Positions 25,187 through 33,919 of a stretch of 64,000 bases of DNA are shown piece after piece. Under the pieces are notes generated by a model. That model was not told the origin of the DNA and ran no database searches. It saw only the letters and a list, made by a program, of their open reading frames with translations. The first letter of the stretch is position 1. Each line of letters opens with the position of its first letter. A program made the position numbers and the translations under genes. The stretch comes from Granulicella mallensis MP5ACTX8 (GTDB taxonomy: Bacteria > Acidobacteriota > Terriglobia > Terriglobales > Acidobacteriaceae): assembly GCF_000178955.2 (NCBI RefSeq), contig NC_016631.1, positions 6,173,578 through 6,237,577 of the forward strand, in the 5' to 3' direction.

Positions 25187-28100
25187 AGGAATTTGAGGAT
25201 CGTCTCCCGGTAACGTGAGTAGAGGAACGAGACTAGCAGCAGCGCGAGGCCCATGACGATGAGTGTGAGGATGCGGTCGTTCGTCGAGGCGTGCCAGATA
25301 TCGTAGAGGATGACCTTGCCCACGCCCAGCAGCAACAATCCGAGCCCCGCGAGCCGGTAGCTGCGTTCGCCCACCGTGAGCGCGAAGAGGAAGGCGATCA
25401 GGCCGAGTACAACCCAGCCGGTCGTGATCATGCCGGCGTGCAGCTGGATGAAAAGCAACACCGCAATCAACGCGAGCGGCACAAAGAAGAAGGGCTGCTC
25501 GGGACGAAACAACGTGTATCGGCGCCAGCCCGATTTTGTGTCGGCGGCCTGCGATGCGAGCTGGCCACGGACACGGAAGGCTATCGGCAAAGCAAGCAGC
25601 ATCAGCGCGCAGATAACGCTGACACAGAAGACGCGCGAGCTTGTGAATGCCGTCGTCAGGGGTTCCGGTGAGAAGAGATGGAACATCGACGCTCGGATCG
25701 CCACTGCCAGCAGTAGCACAAGAGACTGAGCGACGAAGAGTGTACGCTGCAACCACCAACCGAGAGCAAGCAGCACCAACGCGAAGAGTGCCCAGGCGAT
25801 GCCAACCCAATCCGGCCACACCTCAAAGTAGAGCAGGGCAGTCGCGGCGATCGTGCCGAGCCACGCGGCGATCATCCCTGCATTCTTCTCGAAACTCGAA
25901 ACTCGCGTCTCGGCACTCGACTGTTCTCCCTGCAATCGCTGATAGACCCAGAAGTAGGCAGCGATCAGTGGCAGCACCGTATAAAGACGCGGACTGAGCG
26001 TATGTGACGCATCGCCAACGTTGAGGTTGGAGAACCAGATCCGCACGAAGCTCGCCGCCAGCAACGCGTAGCCCTGGTGACGGAAGTAGCTGCGCCGCAG
26101 CATCGTGCCAATCTCAAACAGCAACAGACCGAAGACTCCCCAGGCGACGGCAACCGCGATGGGCTCGAGCTCATACCAGAGCAGTGTGCCGAGTAGCGCT
26201 GCCGCAGCCCATGAGTAAGCCGGAGCGATGTAATCGAGAGCCACCCCGAAGGCGCGTGTCTTGCGGCGCATGCCCAGGTAGAGCAGAATGCCGCTGAGCG
26301 TTACGGTGATGGCTCGTAGCGAGAGCCCATGCCAGTGATCCGTGAGAGAGAAGTTGAGGATGGCCGCACGAATGATCGCGCACACAGCCAGCGCATCGGC
26401 CTGCGTGGCGAGATCGCGTGAGGAGAGTCTGTCCGCAAACCAGGCCAGCACAATTACTGCGAGCAGCCACACCACGATCGTCCAGGTACCTGGGAAGCAC
26501 ACCCACAGCCCAGCAGTTGCGGCAATCAAAGCAAGGCACGAAGTAACTCTCAGGCCAACGCGGTCCAGCTCATTCTCTGCAATGTAGCTCCAACGCCGCG
26601 TGCAGAACTCCGCGTTGAGCCAGAACAAGACGGCAGCGCAGAAGAGAGTAATCGCGAGGTGCAGATGATGCGTTGAATCGACATTTGCCTGGCGGTAGAG
26701 AAAGACGGAGGAGACGCCGAAGATCAGCAGTTGCCACGCTGTCGCAAAGCCTGCGAGAACACCTAGCCGACGGAAGACGACCTCCTTCATGCGTACGCCG
26801 GCGATAAAGAGAACTTCGGCTTCGAGCAGCCAGAGCAGCGTCCAGTGCGATCCGCTGAAGCGGAAGGGAATTGCAGCGAGCAGAAGAGCAGAAGCCAGGG
26901 TCGAGAGCACGATGAAGGAGCCGCGCCACTTGCGCCGCCCCAGGAAGGCGAACACGAACTCGACGATACCGAGGATCAGCAATCCTCGAAACGCCCACTC
27001 CGGATGCGACGACTGGTACTTCAACAGCGACAGCAGACCGGCGGAGTTGAGGATCGCCGTGAATGACGAGACCATCTCCTGGGTACGCGTCTTCGGCACA
27101 CGCAGCACGTAGAACAGCCGGAAGAGGAGCCAGTAAAACAGCAGGAGAGCCGCGCTCGAGATGAACTCAGGAAACGGATGGCCGGGCTGGCCGCCATCGG
27201 GGAGCACGCGATGCAGCCACAGGAAATGATTGAGGTAGACACCGACGAGACCGGCGAGACCGAGCTCGAACCAGTACTCACGCGCCGCGACGTAGACGAG
27301 GCCCAGAGCCAGCAGCGCTCCCGCAACCAGGCTGAACATCGTGACGTGGCTGATGCCCACGGTAACGAATGCCAACAGAAACGCGAGGCTGGTGACGACC
27401 TGTGATTTGTACTTGAGCGAGTGCGCCACCATCGCCGCGGTAACGATCAGCATCAGGACAAGGTCGATGCCTTGCGAGTACAACACCTGCATCGCCTCCA
27501 CGTGATACAGCGCGAAGGTAACGAAGAAGGTCAGCGCCCAGCCACCGCCGATCAGTGCGCGCGCGAAGATGCGGTACTGCTGCTTGCGCTCCAGCAGTAC
27601 CCCTCCAGCCAGGATGGCGAGGCTGAGTACGATCCCGATGGCACTCTTGCCCGCAGGCCCGATCGTACGCAGCAGAAGGCCGAGTCCGCCCGCGAGACCG
27701 ATGACCAGAATGACGATGCCCGCCTTGTTCAGCCAGTTCTGGCCCAGCCGCTCTTCGATGGAGACGCGCCGTTTCGGCGGCGCAGGAGGGAGCGTTGTGG
27801 GGAGATGTGGGGGAGATGGCAGATCCGGTGAGGCGTTGCCGGCGGATGCAATCGAGGGGGCGTCGGAAGGCTTTTCTAGAAAAGTGGCAGAAGAAGACTG
27901 TGGTGCAAACGAAGCCTGCTCGCCGGAAGCATCTTCTTTCGCCAGGAGCACAGGCTCGGGGACTGCTTTGTTGTCTGTAACGAGAGGCGTGGAAGGAATG
28001 AGGTCTTCCTTCGGCTGGACAGACGATGCAGGAAAGGGTCCTCCGCGTACGACAGGCGCAGCCGCTTGCTGCGCGACAGGGCTCTGTTGTGCTGCGGCAG

Positions 28101-28248
28101 CCTGCTCCAGCGCAGTCACACGCTGGTGCAGACGACCGATCAGGTCGCTGTGCTGTTCGAGCTTCTTACGGTTAGCGGTTTGCCCACGGAGCTTTACGAA
28201 GAGCCACAGCACCGCGATCACGAGTACAACGATGACAAAGTCTTCCAT
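25183..28248 (-). CDS. DUF2339 multi-spanning membrane protein
   Basis: A 1021-aa protein. An N-terminal membrane anchor (about 3-17) is followed by a short coiled segment (LIGRLHQRVTALEQAAAAQQ), a Pro/Ser/Ala-rich linker (about 60-165) and the hallmark SIEERLGQNWLNKAGIVILV. After that there are ~25 membrane helices to the end. DUF2339 proteins are common in Gram-negative bacteria and functionally undefined. The gene is translationally coupled to the M48 protease gene, so they may act on the same envelope process. Confidence 0.9.
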   Translation of the reverse strand: MEDFVIVVLVIAVLWLFVKLRGQTANRKKLEQHSDLIGRLHQRVTALEQAAAAQQSPVAQQAAAPVVRGGPFPASSVQPKEDLIPSTPLVTDNKAVPEPVLLAKEDASGEQASFAPQSSSATFLEKPSDAPSIASAGNASPDLPSPPHLPTTLPPAPPKRRVSIEERLGQNWLNKAGIVILVIGLAGGLGLLLRTIGPAGKSAIGIVLSLAILAGGVLLERKQQYRIFARALIGGGWALTFFVTFALYHVEAMQVLYSQGIDLVLMLIVTAAMVAHSLKYKSQVVTSLAFLLAFVTVGISHVTMFSLVAGALLALGLVYVAAREYWFELGLAGLVGVYLNHFLWLHRVLPDGGQPGHPFPEFISSAALLLFYWLLFRLFYVLRVPKTRTQEMVSSFTAILNSAGLLSLLKYQSSHPEWAFRGLLILGIVEFVFAFLGRRKWRGSFIVLSTLASALLLAAIPFRFSGSHWTLLWLLEAEVLFIAGVRMKEVVFRRLGVLAGFATAWQLLIFGVSSVFLYRQANVDSTHHLHLAITLFCAAVLFWLNAEFCTRRWSYIAENELDRVGLRVTSCLALIAATAGLWVCFPGTWTIVVWLLAVIVLAWFADRLSSRDLATQADALAVCAIIRAAILNFSLTDHWHGLSLRAITVTLSGILLYLGMRRKTRAFGVALDYIAPAYSWAAAALLGTLLWYELEPIAVAVAWGVFGLLLFEIGTMLRRSYFRHQGYALLAASFVRIWFSNLNVGDASHTLSPRLYTVLPLIAAYFWVYQRLQGEQSSAETRVSSFEKNAGMIAAWLGTIAATALLYFEVWPDWVGIAWALFALVLLALGWWLQRTLFVAQSLVLLLAVAIRASMFHLFSPEPLTTAFTSSRVFCVSVICALMLLALPIAFRVRGQLASQAADTKSGWRRYTLFRPEQPFFFVPLALIAVLLFIQLHAGMITTGWVVLGLIAFLFALTVGERSYRLAGLGLLLLGVGKVILYDIWHASTNDRILTLIVMGLALLLVSFLYSRYRETILKFL

Positions 28249-28511
28249 AGCCGTTTGCAGATGAGTATTCCACGAATGCTGTTGGCTTTATCCCAACTTT
28301 TCGGAGTAGCGATTATTTCTTGGCGATCAGCCAAAGGTTGGCTTCTCAATAAGGCCCTCGAGTCCGCTCCGCAACCTAACTCCGTTTAATCTCGTCCACT
28401 TGTATGAAAGTTGTGTGTTTTTCCGGGCTGGGCGAGCCGTTGCTCTGTCGTGTGTGCTATGCCCAGCTCCATTCCTGTATGAACTTCCGTTTTCTGTTTC
28501 TGGAGTCTTTT

Positions 28512-29912
28512 GTGAAAGTGTCTACTCTTCTGCGTTCCCATGTTGTGTGCTGTCTTCTAGCCATACCCTTATCTGTAATGACGCTGTCTGGATGTGGAGG
28601 GGTGGTATCCGTAAAGCCACCGGTCACCAGCCCACCGGCCTCTTCCATACCCTCTTCTCCGCAGTGGGTAGTTGCCTGGGGAGCCTCTCCGGAGAATGCC
28701 CTGCCGGCAGCCGAAAATCCGGGTGGAGACGAGCAAAGCTTCCGTTTCCTGCTTTTACCGACCATCGACGGCACCCAGGAACGGGTCCACTTTTCCAATC
28801 TGTTCGGCTTAACCCCGATCACCATCGGCGCCGCCCGCCTTGCCGTAGCCACGGGAAGTGGGGCCGCGATCGATCCCACGAGAGATACTCCTCTTACCTT
28901 CGCCGGCGCCTCCAGCATCACGCTCGCCGCCGGGCAGGAAGTCGTTTCCGATCCGGTGAATATTACCTATGCTTTTGGCGAAACGATGGCCGTATCTGTC
29001 TACATGAAAGGGGCCTTCCCACCGCTCACCCAGCATGACTCTCAGGTCACCACGAACTACGAATCGGTCTCCCAGGCTGGCAATACCACCACCGATGCCT
29101 CCGGAGCCTCCTTTTCCCAGGCTGTGACCGAGTGGTATCTACTGACCGGCATCGATACTTATGGTTCGTACCAGGGCACTGTCGCACTCTTTGGCAGTTC
29201 CTCAATCGATGGCCATGAGTCCAACTACGGAGATACCAATTCCTACCCAGTGCTGAATGTTGCCATCCCAGGCCAGGATAACGATCGTCCAGCCGACTGG
29301 TTGGCGCGTCAACTTATGTCCGCAGGCTACCGGCTCGGTGTGTTGAATGCGGGCGAACTCGGTGACCCGGCAGGGGAAGACGCCAGTACCGCGGCCGGCA
29401 CAGGTCTGGCGGGTATCGATCGAATGAAGCATGACGTCCTGCAGCAGGCCGGGGTTAAGACAGTTGTGATTTATTTCGGGGGAATTGATCTTCGCGAGGA
29501 TTGCGTTCCAGCCACCAATGTCGAAGCCTCGCTATCCAATATGGTCTCCCAGGCTCAAGCAGTTGGCGTACGCGTCATTCTAGCTACTCTTCCCCCGGCA
29601 GAGTACTGTACTACCTCAAGTGCGGACCTGTTGCCCTCCGCGGCCAATCCGTATCAGGGCGATCTCTACCCTGGCCCAGAGAACCCTGGGTCAACGCAAC
29701 GCCGCACCCTGAACGACTGGATCCGAACCACAGGAGCCCTGCTTCCGGGCGTAGTCGCCATTGCGGACTTCGATAACGCACTCCTTTATCCTGTCCACCC
29801 GGATTTCATGATGCCGAGCTTCTACAGCAGCGATAACTTCCACCCCAACGGTGTAGGCTACGGCGTCCAGTCATCCGCTATTCCTCTGACATCCTTGCTT
29901 GCTCCCCGGTGA
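28512..29912 (+). CDS. SGNH/GDSL-hydrolase-like lipoprotein
   Basis: Exported protein of 466 aa starting at the GTG at 28512, preceded by GGAG at suitable spacing; ATGs at 28404 and 28479 are alternatives. The lipobox LSGC (Cys28) predicts lipidation. A beta-rich N-terminal part (about 40-210) precedes an SGNH-type domain with block I LFGSSSIDGHES, block II VLNAGELGD, block III YFGGIDLRE and block V DNFHPNGVGY. Blocks I and III deviate from GDS and GxND: the Asp of GDS is Ser and the oxyanion-hole Asn is Ile. Activity may be altered. It heads the polysaccharide region and may be an acyl-esterase acting on glycan. Confidence 0.78.
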   Translation: MKVSTLLRSHVVCCLLAIPLSVMTLSGCGGVVSVKPPVTSPPASSIPSSPQWVVAWGASPENALPAAENPGGDEQSFRFLLLPTIDGTQERVHFSNLFGLTPITIGAARLAVATGSGAAIDPTRDTPLTFAGASSITLAAGQEVVSDPVNITYAFGETMAVSVYMKGAFPPLTQHDSQVTTNYESVSQAGNTTTDASGASFSQAVTEWYLLTGIDTYGSYQGTVALFGSSSIDGHESNYGDTNSYPVLNVAIPGQDNDRPADWLARQLMSAGYRLGVLNAGELGDPAGEDASTAAGTGLAGIDRMKHDVLQQAGVKTVVIYFGGIDLREDCVPATNVEASLSNMVSQAQAVGVRVILATLPPAEYCTTSSADLLPSAANPYQGDLYPGPENPGSTQRRTLNDWIRTTGALLPGVVAIADFDNALLYPVHPDFMMPSFYSSDNFHPNGVGYGVQSSAIPLTSLLAPR

Positions 29913-30149
29913 ACTGCAGCAGGAACCTCAGCGTTGCACAACAAGGCGAGCACTGAAGCCCTTCTTGGATCTGGTCTCAATGGTTTCTTCGTCTAATAGA
30001 AGAATTCATTGATCAATGGAGAATGGAGGTCGATTACTAATCTATTTCACAAAACGATGGCGCATCTTTGGCGATTCTTGGCAATCAATTGTCGCCTTAG
30101 CCGCGAATGGGGTTTCAGGCAGGCATAGGAGACAATAAGTAACAGGAAT

Positions 30150-31001
30150 ATGCCAGAACCTAATGAAACACGCACTCCGACGGTCGGCGTCATCACGGTA
30201 ACTTACAACAGCGGCCGATTCTTCGAAGAGTACCTGCGAGCGCTGGAAGCTCAGACACGATTGCCAGACCGGATCATCATCGTAGATTCAGGCTCTCCTG
30301 AGCCACAGTTTCTTGAGATGGCATCGAGCTCATCGCTTCCACTTGAGATCATTCGAAAGAATAATGTGGGATTCAGCGTTGGAAACAACCTGGGCTGGCG
30401 GCTTGTCCGCGATCTGGACTATGTGCTGTTTCTCAATCCTGACGCTTTTCTGGCTCCAGACTTTTTCGAACGCGCCCTGGCCTACATGGAGGAGTCGCCG
30501 TCTGTCGGGCTGGTTACTCCCTCCCTTATCCGATATGACATCGACACACATCAGCCCCTCGATGCCATCGATTCGACCGGCGTAGTGCGGGGAAGATTTG
30601 GACGGATAGTGGAACGCGACGAAGGGCTGCCCGTAACAGCGCTGGCACAGTACACAGCACCCAACGAAGTTCCGTGGGTCTGCGCCGCAGTCGCGATGGG
30701 ACGGCGCGAAGCGATGGAGGCTGTCGTTGAACATGGAGATCAGCTTTTTGACGAAAGCTTATTTATGTACAAGGAGGATACCGACCTTGCCTGGCGGGTA
30801 CGGCGAGCCGGCTGGTTGAATATCCATCACCCTGCGCTTAAGGGCTTTCACTGCCGGGGCTGGCAGAGCCGAAAATCAATGTCGCGCAAAACGAGGCTGA
30901 TGACAGCGCGCAACGACGCAAAGATCAACGCGAAAAATCGCTCTCCGTTTATGGTGATCGGCATATTTAAATATGTCCTGGTGCTGTTGTTCGATCTCTA
31001 G
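30150..31001 (+). CDS. Family 2 glycosyltransferase (rhamnosyltransferase-like)
   Basis: Cytosolic or membrane-associated GT-A fold enzyme of 283 aa. The N-terminal nucleotide-sugar site is VGVITVTYNSGRFFEEYL (about 9-26), VDSGS follows, and the metal-binding motif is LFLNPDAFL (about 93-101, N-P-D in place of DxD). KEDTDLAWRVRRAGW (about 208-222) is a typical acceptor-site motif of rhamnosyl-type GT2 enzymes. It is convergent with the two-domain glycosyltransferase, the stop codons sharing CTAG. A role in surface-polysaccharide repeat-unit assembly is inferred from context. Confidence 0.88.
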   Translation: MPEPNETRTPTVGVITVTYNSGRFFEEYLRALEAQTRLPDRIIIVDSGSPEPQFLEMASSSSLPLEIIRKNNVGFSVGNNLGWRLVRDLDYVLFLNPDAFLAPDFFERALAYMEESPSVGLVTPSLIRYDIDTHQPLDAIDSTGVVRGRFGRIVERDEGLPVTALAQYTAPNEVPWVCAAVAMGRREAMEAVVEHGDQLFDESLFMYKEDTDLAWRVRRAGWLNIHHPALKGFHCRGWQSRKSMSRKTRLMTARNDAKINAKNRSPFMVIGIFKYVLVLLFDL

Positions 31002-32626
31002 AATGCTCGGCGCATATGAGCTCTGACGATTTGCAGCCGAAGTTTGACCTGGGTCCAGCGGCTAAGGCCCTGGTTGGCGTTCCTGCTGTTCAAGTGGCAC
31101 AAGACTAATGGTTCGTCGATAAAGAACGTGTCACCACCAGACATGGTGTTGCTGGCACCGATCCAGACATCGGGCAGAAAAGGCTGCCCGATGGGGAACG
31201 GAAGTACATGTCGCAGCAGCGAAGATCGAAAGGCCAACAGGGGTATCCGAGAGGGGTTGTGCGACAGATTTGTAACTGGCTTCCCATGGTCGTCGATCAG
31301 CGCCACGCCACTACCGATCACCTGCACCGCAGGTTGCGCTTTAAAAGCAGCAGTCACCTTGCGCACCGTGTCGGGCATCCACAGGTCGTGATCGTCGCAT
31401 AGAAAGAGAAGATCACCTGTAGCGCAACGCAGCGCATCCTCAAACGCCGAGACGAGACCTTTTTTCCCGGCATGCGAAACGAACAGAATCTTAGGCGTCT
31501 GAGAATTAGTGGCTAGCTCCTCCTGAAGATGCCGGACGATTTGTAGCGTGCCATCCTGAGAACCGTCATCGACGATTACGATCTCATCCTTAGACCCGAG
31601 CTGGGGAACAATGGATCGCAACTGCGCCTCGATGTAATGTTCCCCGTTATGGGGAGCCATGCAGACTGAGATCTTTGGCCCCGCAGGCCGTTTCCATGTG
31701 ACCAAGGCTGGCCCCAGTTGTTCACGGGTAACAGACCTCCAACGCGCGATGCGATGGGTACGGGTTCGAAACAGACGAAGCCAGAGAGCTTCGAGTGTAA
31801 GCCGGCGCAGTTCCTTGCTGTCATGCCTGATCCAATGCTTGAGGACCCTGCCGAGCAGACGTGCCGTCCGCTCGAATCCCGCCAGGACGTTCATCTCCAG
31901 GTCCCAGAATGCGGATTCTGCGATCAGGATGTTTTTATATCGCCTTGGCGAGACGCGCTCCTGCATGTTGAGCATGGAGAAGTCATGACCGAGCTCCAGC
32001 GAGCCGGCAACATATACTCGTTTGCCAAAGTTGCCGAGTTGCTTATACAAGGACGAGTCGCTGTTATCGAGCCAGAACCATGGCGAGTAGCCTCCTATCT
32101 GCGCTAGCGCGGCCACGTTGACCAGAGATCCGGAGTTGAAGGCGTAGACAGTCTGATCGGGAATCCCATCAAAGCCTGCCGGGAACCAGCGTGGCCAAGC
32201 CCCACCAGCGAAGTAGTTGGGCGAGACCACACGCCCACCAGCCAGTATCTGCGGCACGATGGCGCCGACATCCGGGCGTTCGCCAACCCGGGCAATTACG
32301 TCGAGAAATACTTCGAGGGAATGCACCGGCAATTCGGTGTCCTGGTCAAGCGTCAGCAACCAGTCATATTTGTCTTCTACCGCGATGCTAAGAGCATTGT
32401 TGTAGGCGTTTGCCAGGCCGCTATTGCTGGCATCGGCAGCAAAGATAACGTTCGCAGGCAAACCCGCGGGAGGAGAGGCTCCCGGCGTATTGTCATGAAG
32501 GATGATCAGGAGATCGAGCAGGTCGGAAGCAACGTGCTGCGCCGCCCGCAGAAGACTCCGGTAACTGGCAGACTCCTCCACTGCGATCTTGTACAAAACG
32601 ATGACAGCAATGATGCGCCGCTTCAT
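30998..32626 (-). CDS. Two-domain (GT2-GT2) glycosyltransferase
   Basis: A 542-aa fusion of two GT-A domains. Domain 1 (about 1-270) has IIAVIVLYKI, the nucleotide/metal motif WLLTLDQDTELP and GGYSPWFWLDNSDSSLYKQL, as in rhamnosyltransferases. A short helical Arg-rich linker (about 270-315) leads to domain 2 (about 318-535), with ISVCMAPHNGEHYIEAQLRS, EIVIVDDGSQDGT and LFLCDDHDLW. Each domain looks complete, so one polypeptide may add two successive sugars. Domain 2 has His where relatives usually have CDQDD(V/I)W. The stop overlaps that of the convergent glycosyltransferase gene. Confidence 0.88.
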   Translation of the reverse strand: MKRRIIAVIVLYKIAVEESASYRSLLRAAQHVASDLLDLLIILHDNTPGASPPAGLPANVIFAADASNSGLANAYNNALSIAVEDKYDWLLTLDQDTELPVHSLEVFLDVIARVGERPDVGAIVPQILAGGRVVSPNYFAGGAWPRWFPAGFDGIPDQTVYAFNSGSLVNVAALAQIGGYSPWFWLDNSDSSLYKQLGNFGKRVYVAGSLELGHDFSMLNMQERVSPRRYKNILIAESAFWDLEMNVLAGFERTARLLGRVLKHWIRHDSKELRRLTLEALWLRLFRTRTHRIARWRSVTREQLGPALVTWKRPAGPKISVCMAPHNGEHYIEAQLRSIVPQLGSKDEIVIVDDGSQDGTLQIVRHLQEELATNSQTPKILFVSHAGKKGLVSAFEDALRCATGDLLFLCDDHDLWMPDTVRKVTAAFKAQPAVQVIGSGVALIDDHGKPVTNLSHNPSRIPLLAFRSSLLRHVLPFPIGQPFLPDVWIGASNTMSGGDTFFIDEPLVLCHLNSRNANQGLSRWTQVKLRLQIVRAHMRRAF

Positions 32627-32723
32627 GCAATAGCCTCTGATTGTTTGTGTTTCCTGGAGCAGAACCAGAACGCTTCAGGAGGGGCGGACCAGAACAACAT
32701 GACCACGCTCAAGACGGCAGGCA

Positions 32724-33725
32724 TCATGAGAGGAAAAGATCTTTACGCAGTGAACGCCAACCTCGAGCATAGCGCTGATAGTGCCTGAGATGAGCCAATA
32801 TCCAGCAGACCCTGAGCACGAGATTACGCGGCATAAGAGAACGTTGGCGGAGAAACAAGACCTTCTCTTTCAGAGCTTTCAACAGCTTGATATTCGAAGG
32901 GGAAAGTTCCTGTACTCGCAAACGCAGATCCTCAAACTGATTTGAGACGCGTGCATATCGCTTTCGCTCCGTGTCTCTTATCTGCTTCAACCGCTCCGCA
33001 CGCGAGCTACCGCCGATACCCAGTTGCTGTTGGGCATGCAAACGATACCCAATTAAAGTCTCTTGCACGGGCACGATCCGCGACTGCAGAACCAGCATCC
33101 AGGTAATCCAGCCATCGTGAATCCAGGACGCAGGAATGGGATGCCAGCAGGATCGAAGTCCAGCGCGAACCATCAGCGTAGCCCCAGTAACGATGTCACG
33201 CTGGAGTAACAGGTCGATCGCCCCACCGCGTTTGAACTGTTCCTGCTTGCTACGATCAAAACCATGAAGCTGCCAGAGCGTCTGCGCAGACTGATTGTGC
33301 TCGCTCCCCCTAGCAGGTGCTCCGCGATCATCGATCAGAGTGGCATCTGAAAAAACGCCTCCCAGTGTCGGGTCGAGTTCGAGAATTGCGCCCATACGGC
33401 TCAACTTCTCCGGGAACCAGAAATCATCCTGATCACACAATGCGATGAGATCTCCGTTCGCCCGTTCGAGAGCCTGATCGAAGTTCGGCGTCGATCCCAG
33501 GTTTTCTGCATTGACGATAACGTGTACGGGAAAACCGGCTTTCTCTCGAAACTGCTCCAGGATCGCAACTGTGCCGTCACCCGAGTTGTCGTCACAGACG
33601 ATCAACTCCGCAGGCTGCCTCGTCTGCCTCAAAATACTGTCCAGCTGCTCCGCCAGATGCGCGGTACCCCGGTAGGTACACATCACTACTGAAATACGCA
33701 ACGACGGATTTTGTTCAGGCATCAT
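32724..33725 (-). CDS. Family 2 glycosyltransferase
   Basis: GT2 enzyme of 333 aa: RISVVMCTYRGTAHLAEQLD (about 10-29), LIVCDDNSGDGT (about 41-52), LIALCDQDDFWFPEKL (about 94-109) and an acceptor-side SWIHDGWITWML. The C-terminal ~90 residues are basic and helical (RAERLKQIRDTERKRYARV), probably peripheral membrane contact. It lies between the two-domain enzyme and the flippase, all on the minus strand, suggesting one repeat-unit assembly operon. An in-frame second Met is an alternative start. Confidence 0.9.
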   Translation of the reverse strand: MMPEQNPSLRISVVMCTYRGTAHLAEQLDSILRQTRQPAELIVCDDNSGDGTVAILEQFREKAGFPVHVIVNAENLGSTPNFDQALERANGDLIALCDQDDFWFPEKLSRMGAILELDPTLGGVFSDATLIDDRGAPARGSEHNQSAQTLWQLHGFDRSKQEQFKRGGAIDLLLQRDIVTGATLMVRAGLRSCWHPIPASWIHDGWITWMLVLQSRIVPVQETLIGYRLHAQQQLGIGGSSRAERLKQIRDTERKRYARVSNQFEDLRLRVQELSPSNIKLLKALKEKVLFLRQRSLMPRNLVLRVCWILAHLRHYQRYARGWRSLRKDLFLS

Positions 33726-33919
33726 CGATTAATCTCTGGCGATTATAGTCAAACGCCGTGTCCTGGACGGTTGCCAAGCGACTCTAACGGCAGGCTTTTC
33801 GCCCTTCTGAGATTCGGCGATCTTCGATAGGAATGTCCTTGGGGCGATATGCTGTGCCAACAATGGAGACAACGCCGGTCCCTCTCGGCGAGGCCCTAAT
33901 CCAGCAGACAAGTCAACGT

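Noticed and set aside
25187..25819. N-terminal extension of the M48 protease frame
   Set aside because: It overlaps DUF2339 coding sequence in another frame and is not protein-like; the ATGA coupling at 25183-25186 marks the real start.
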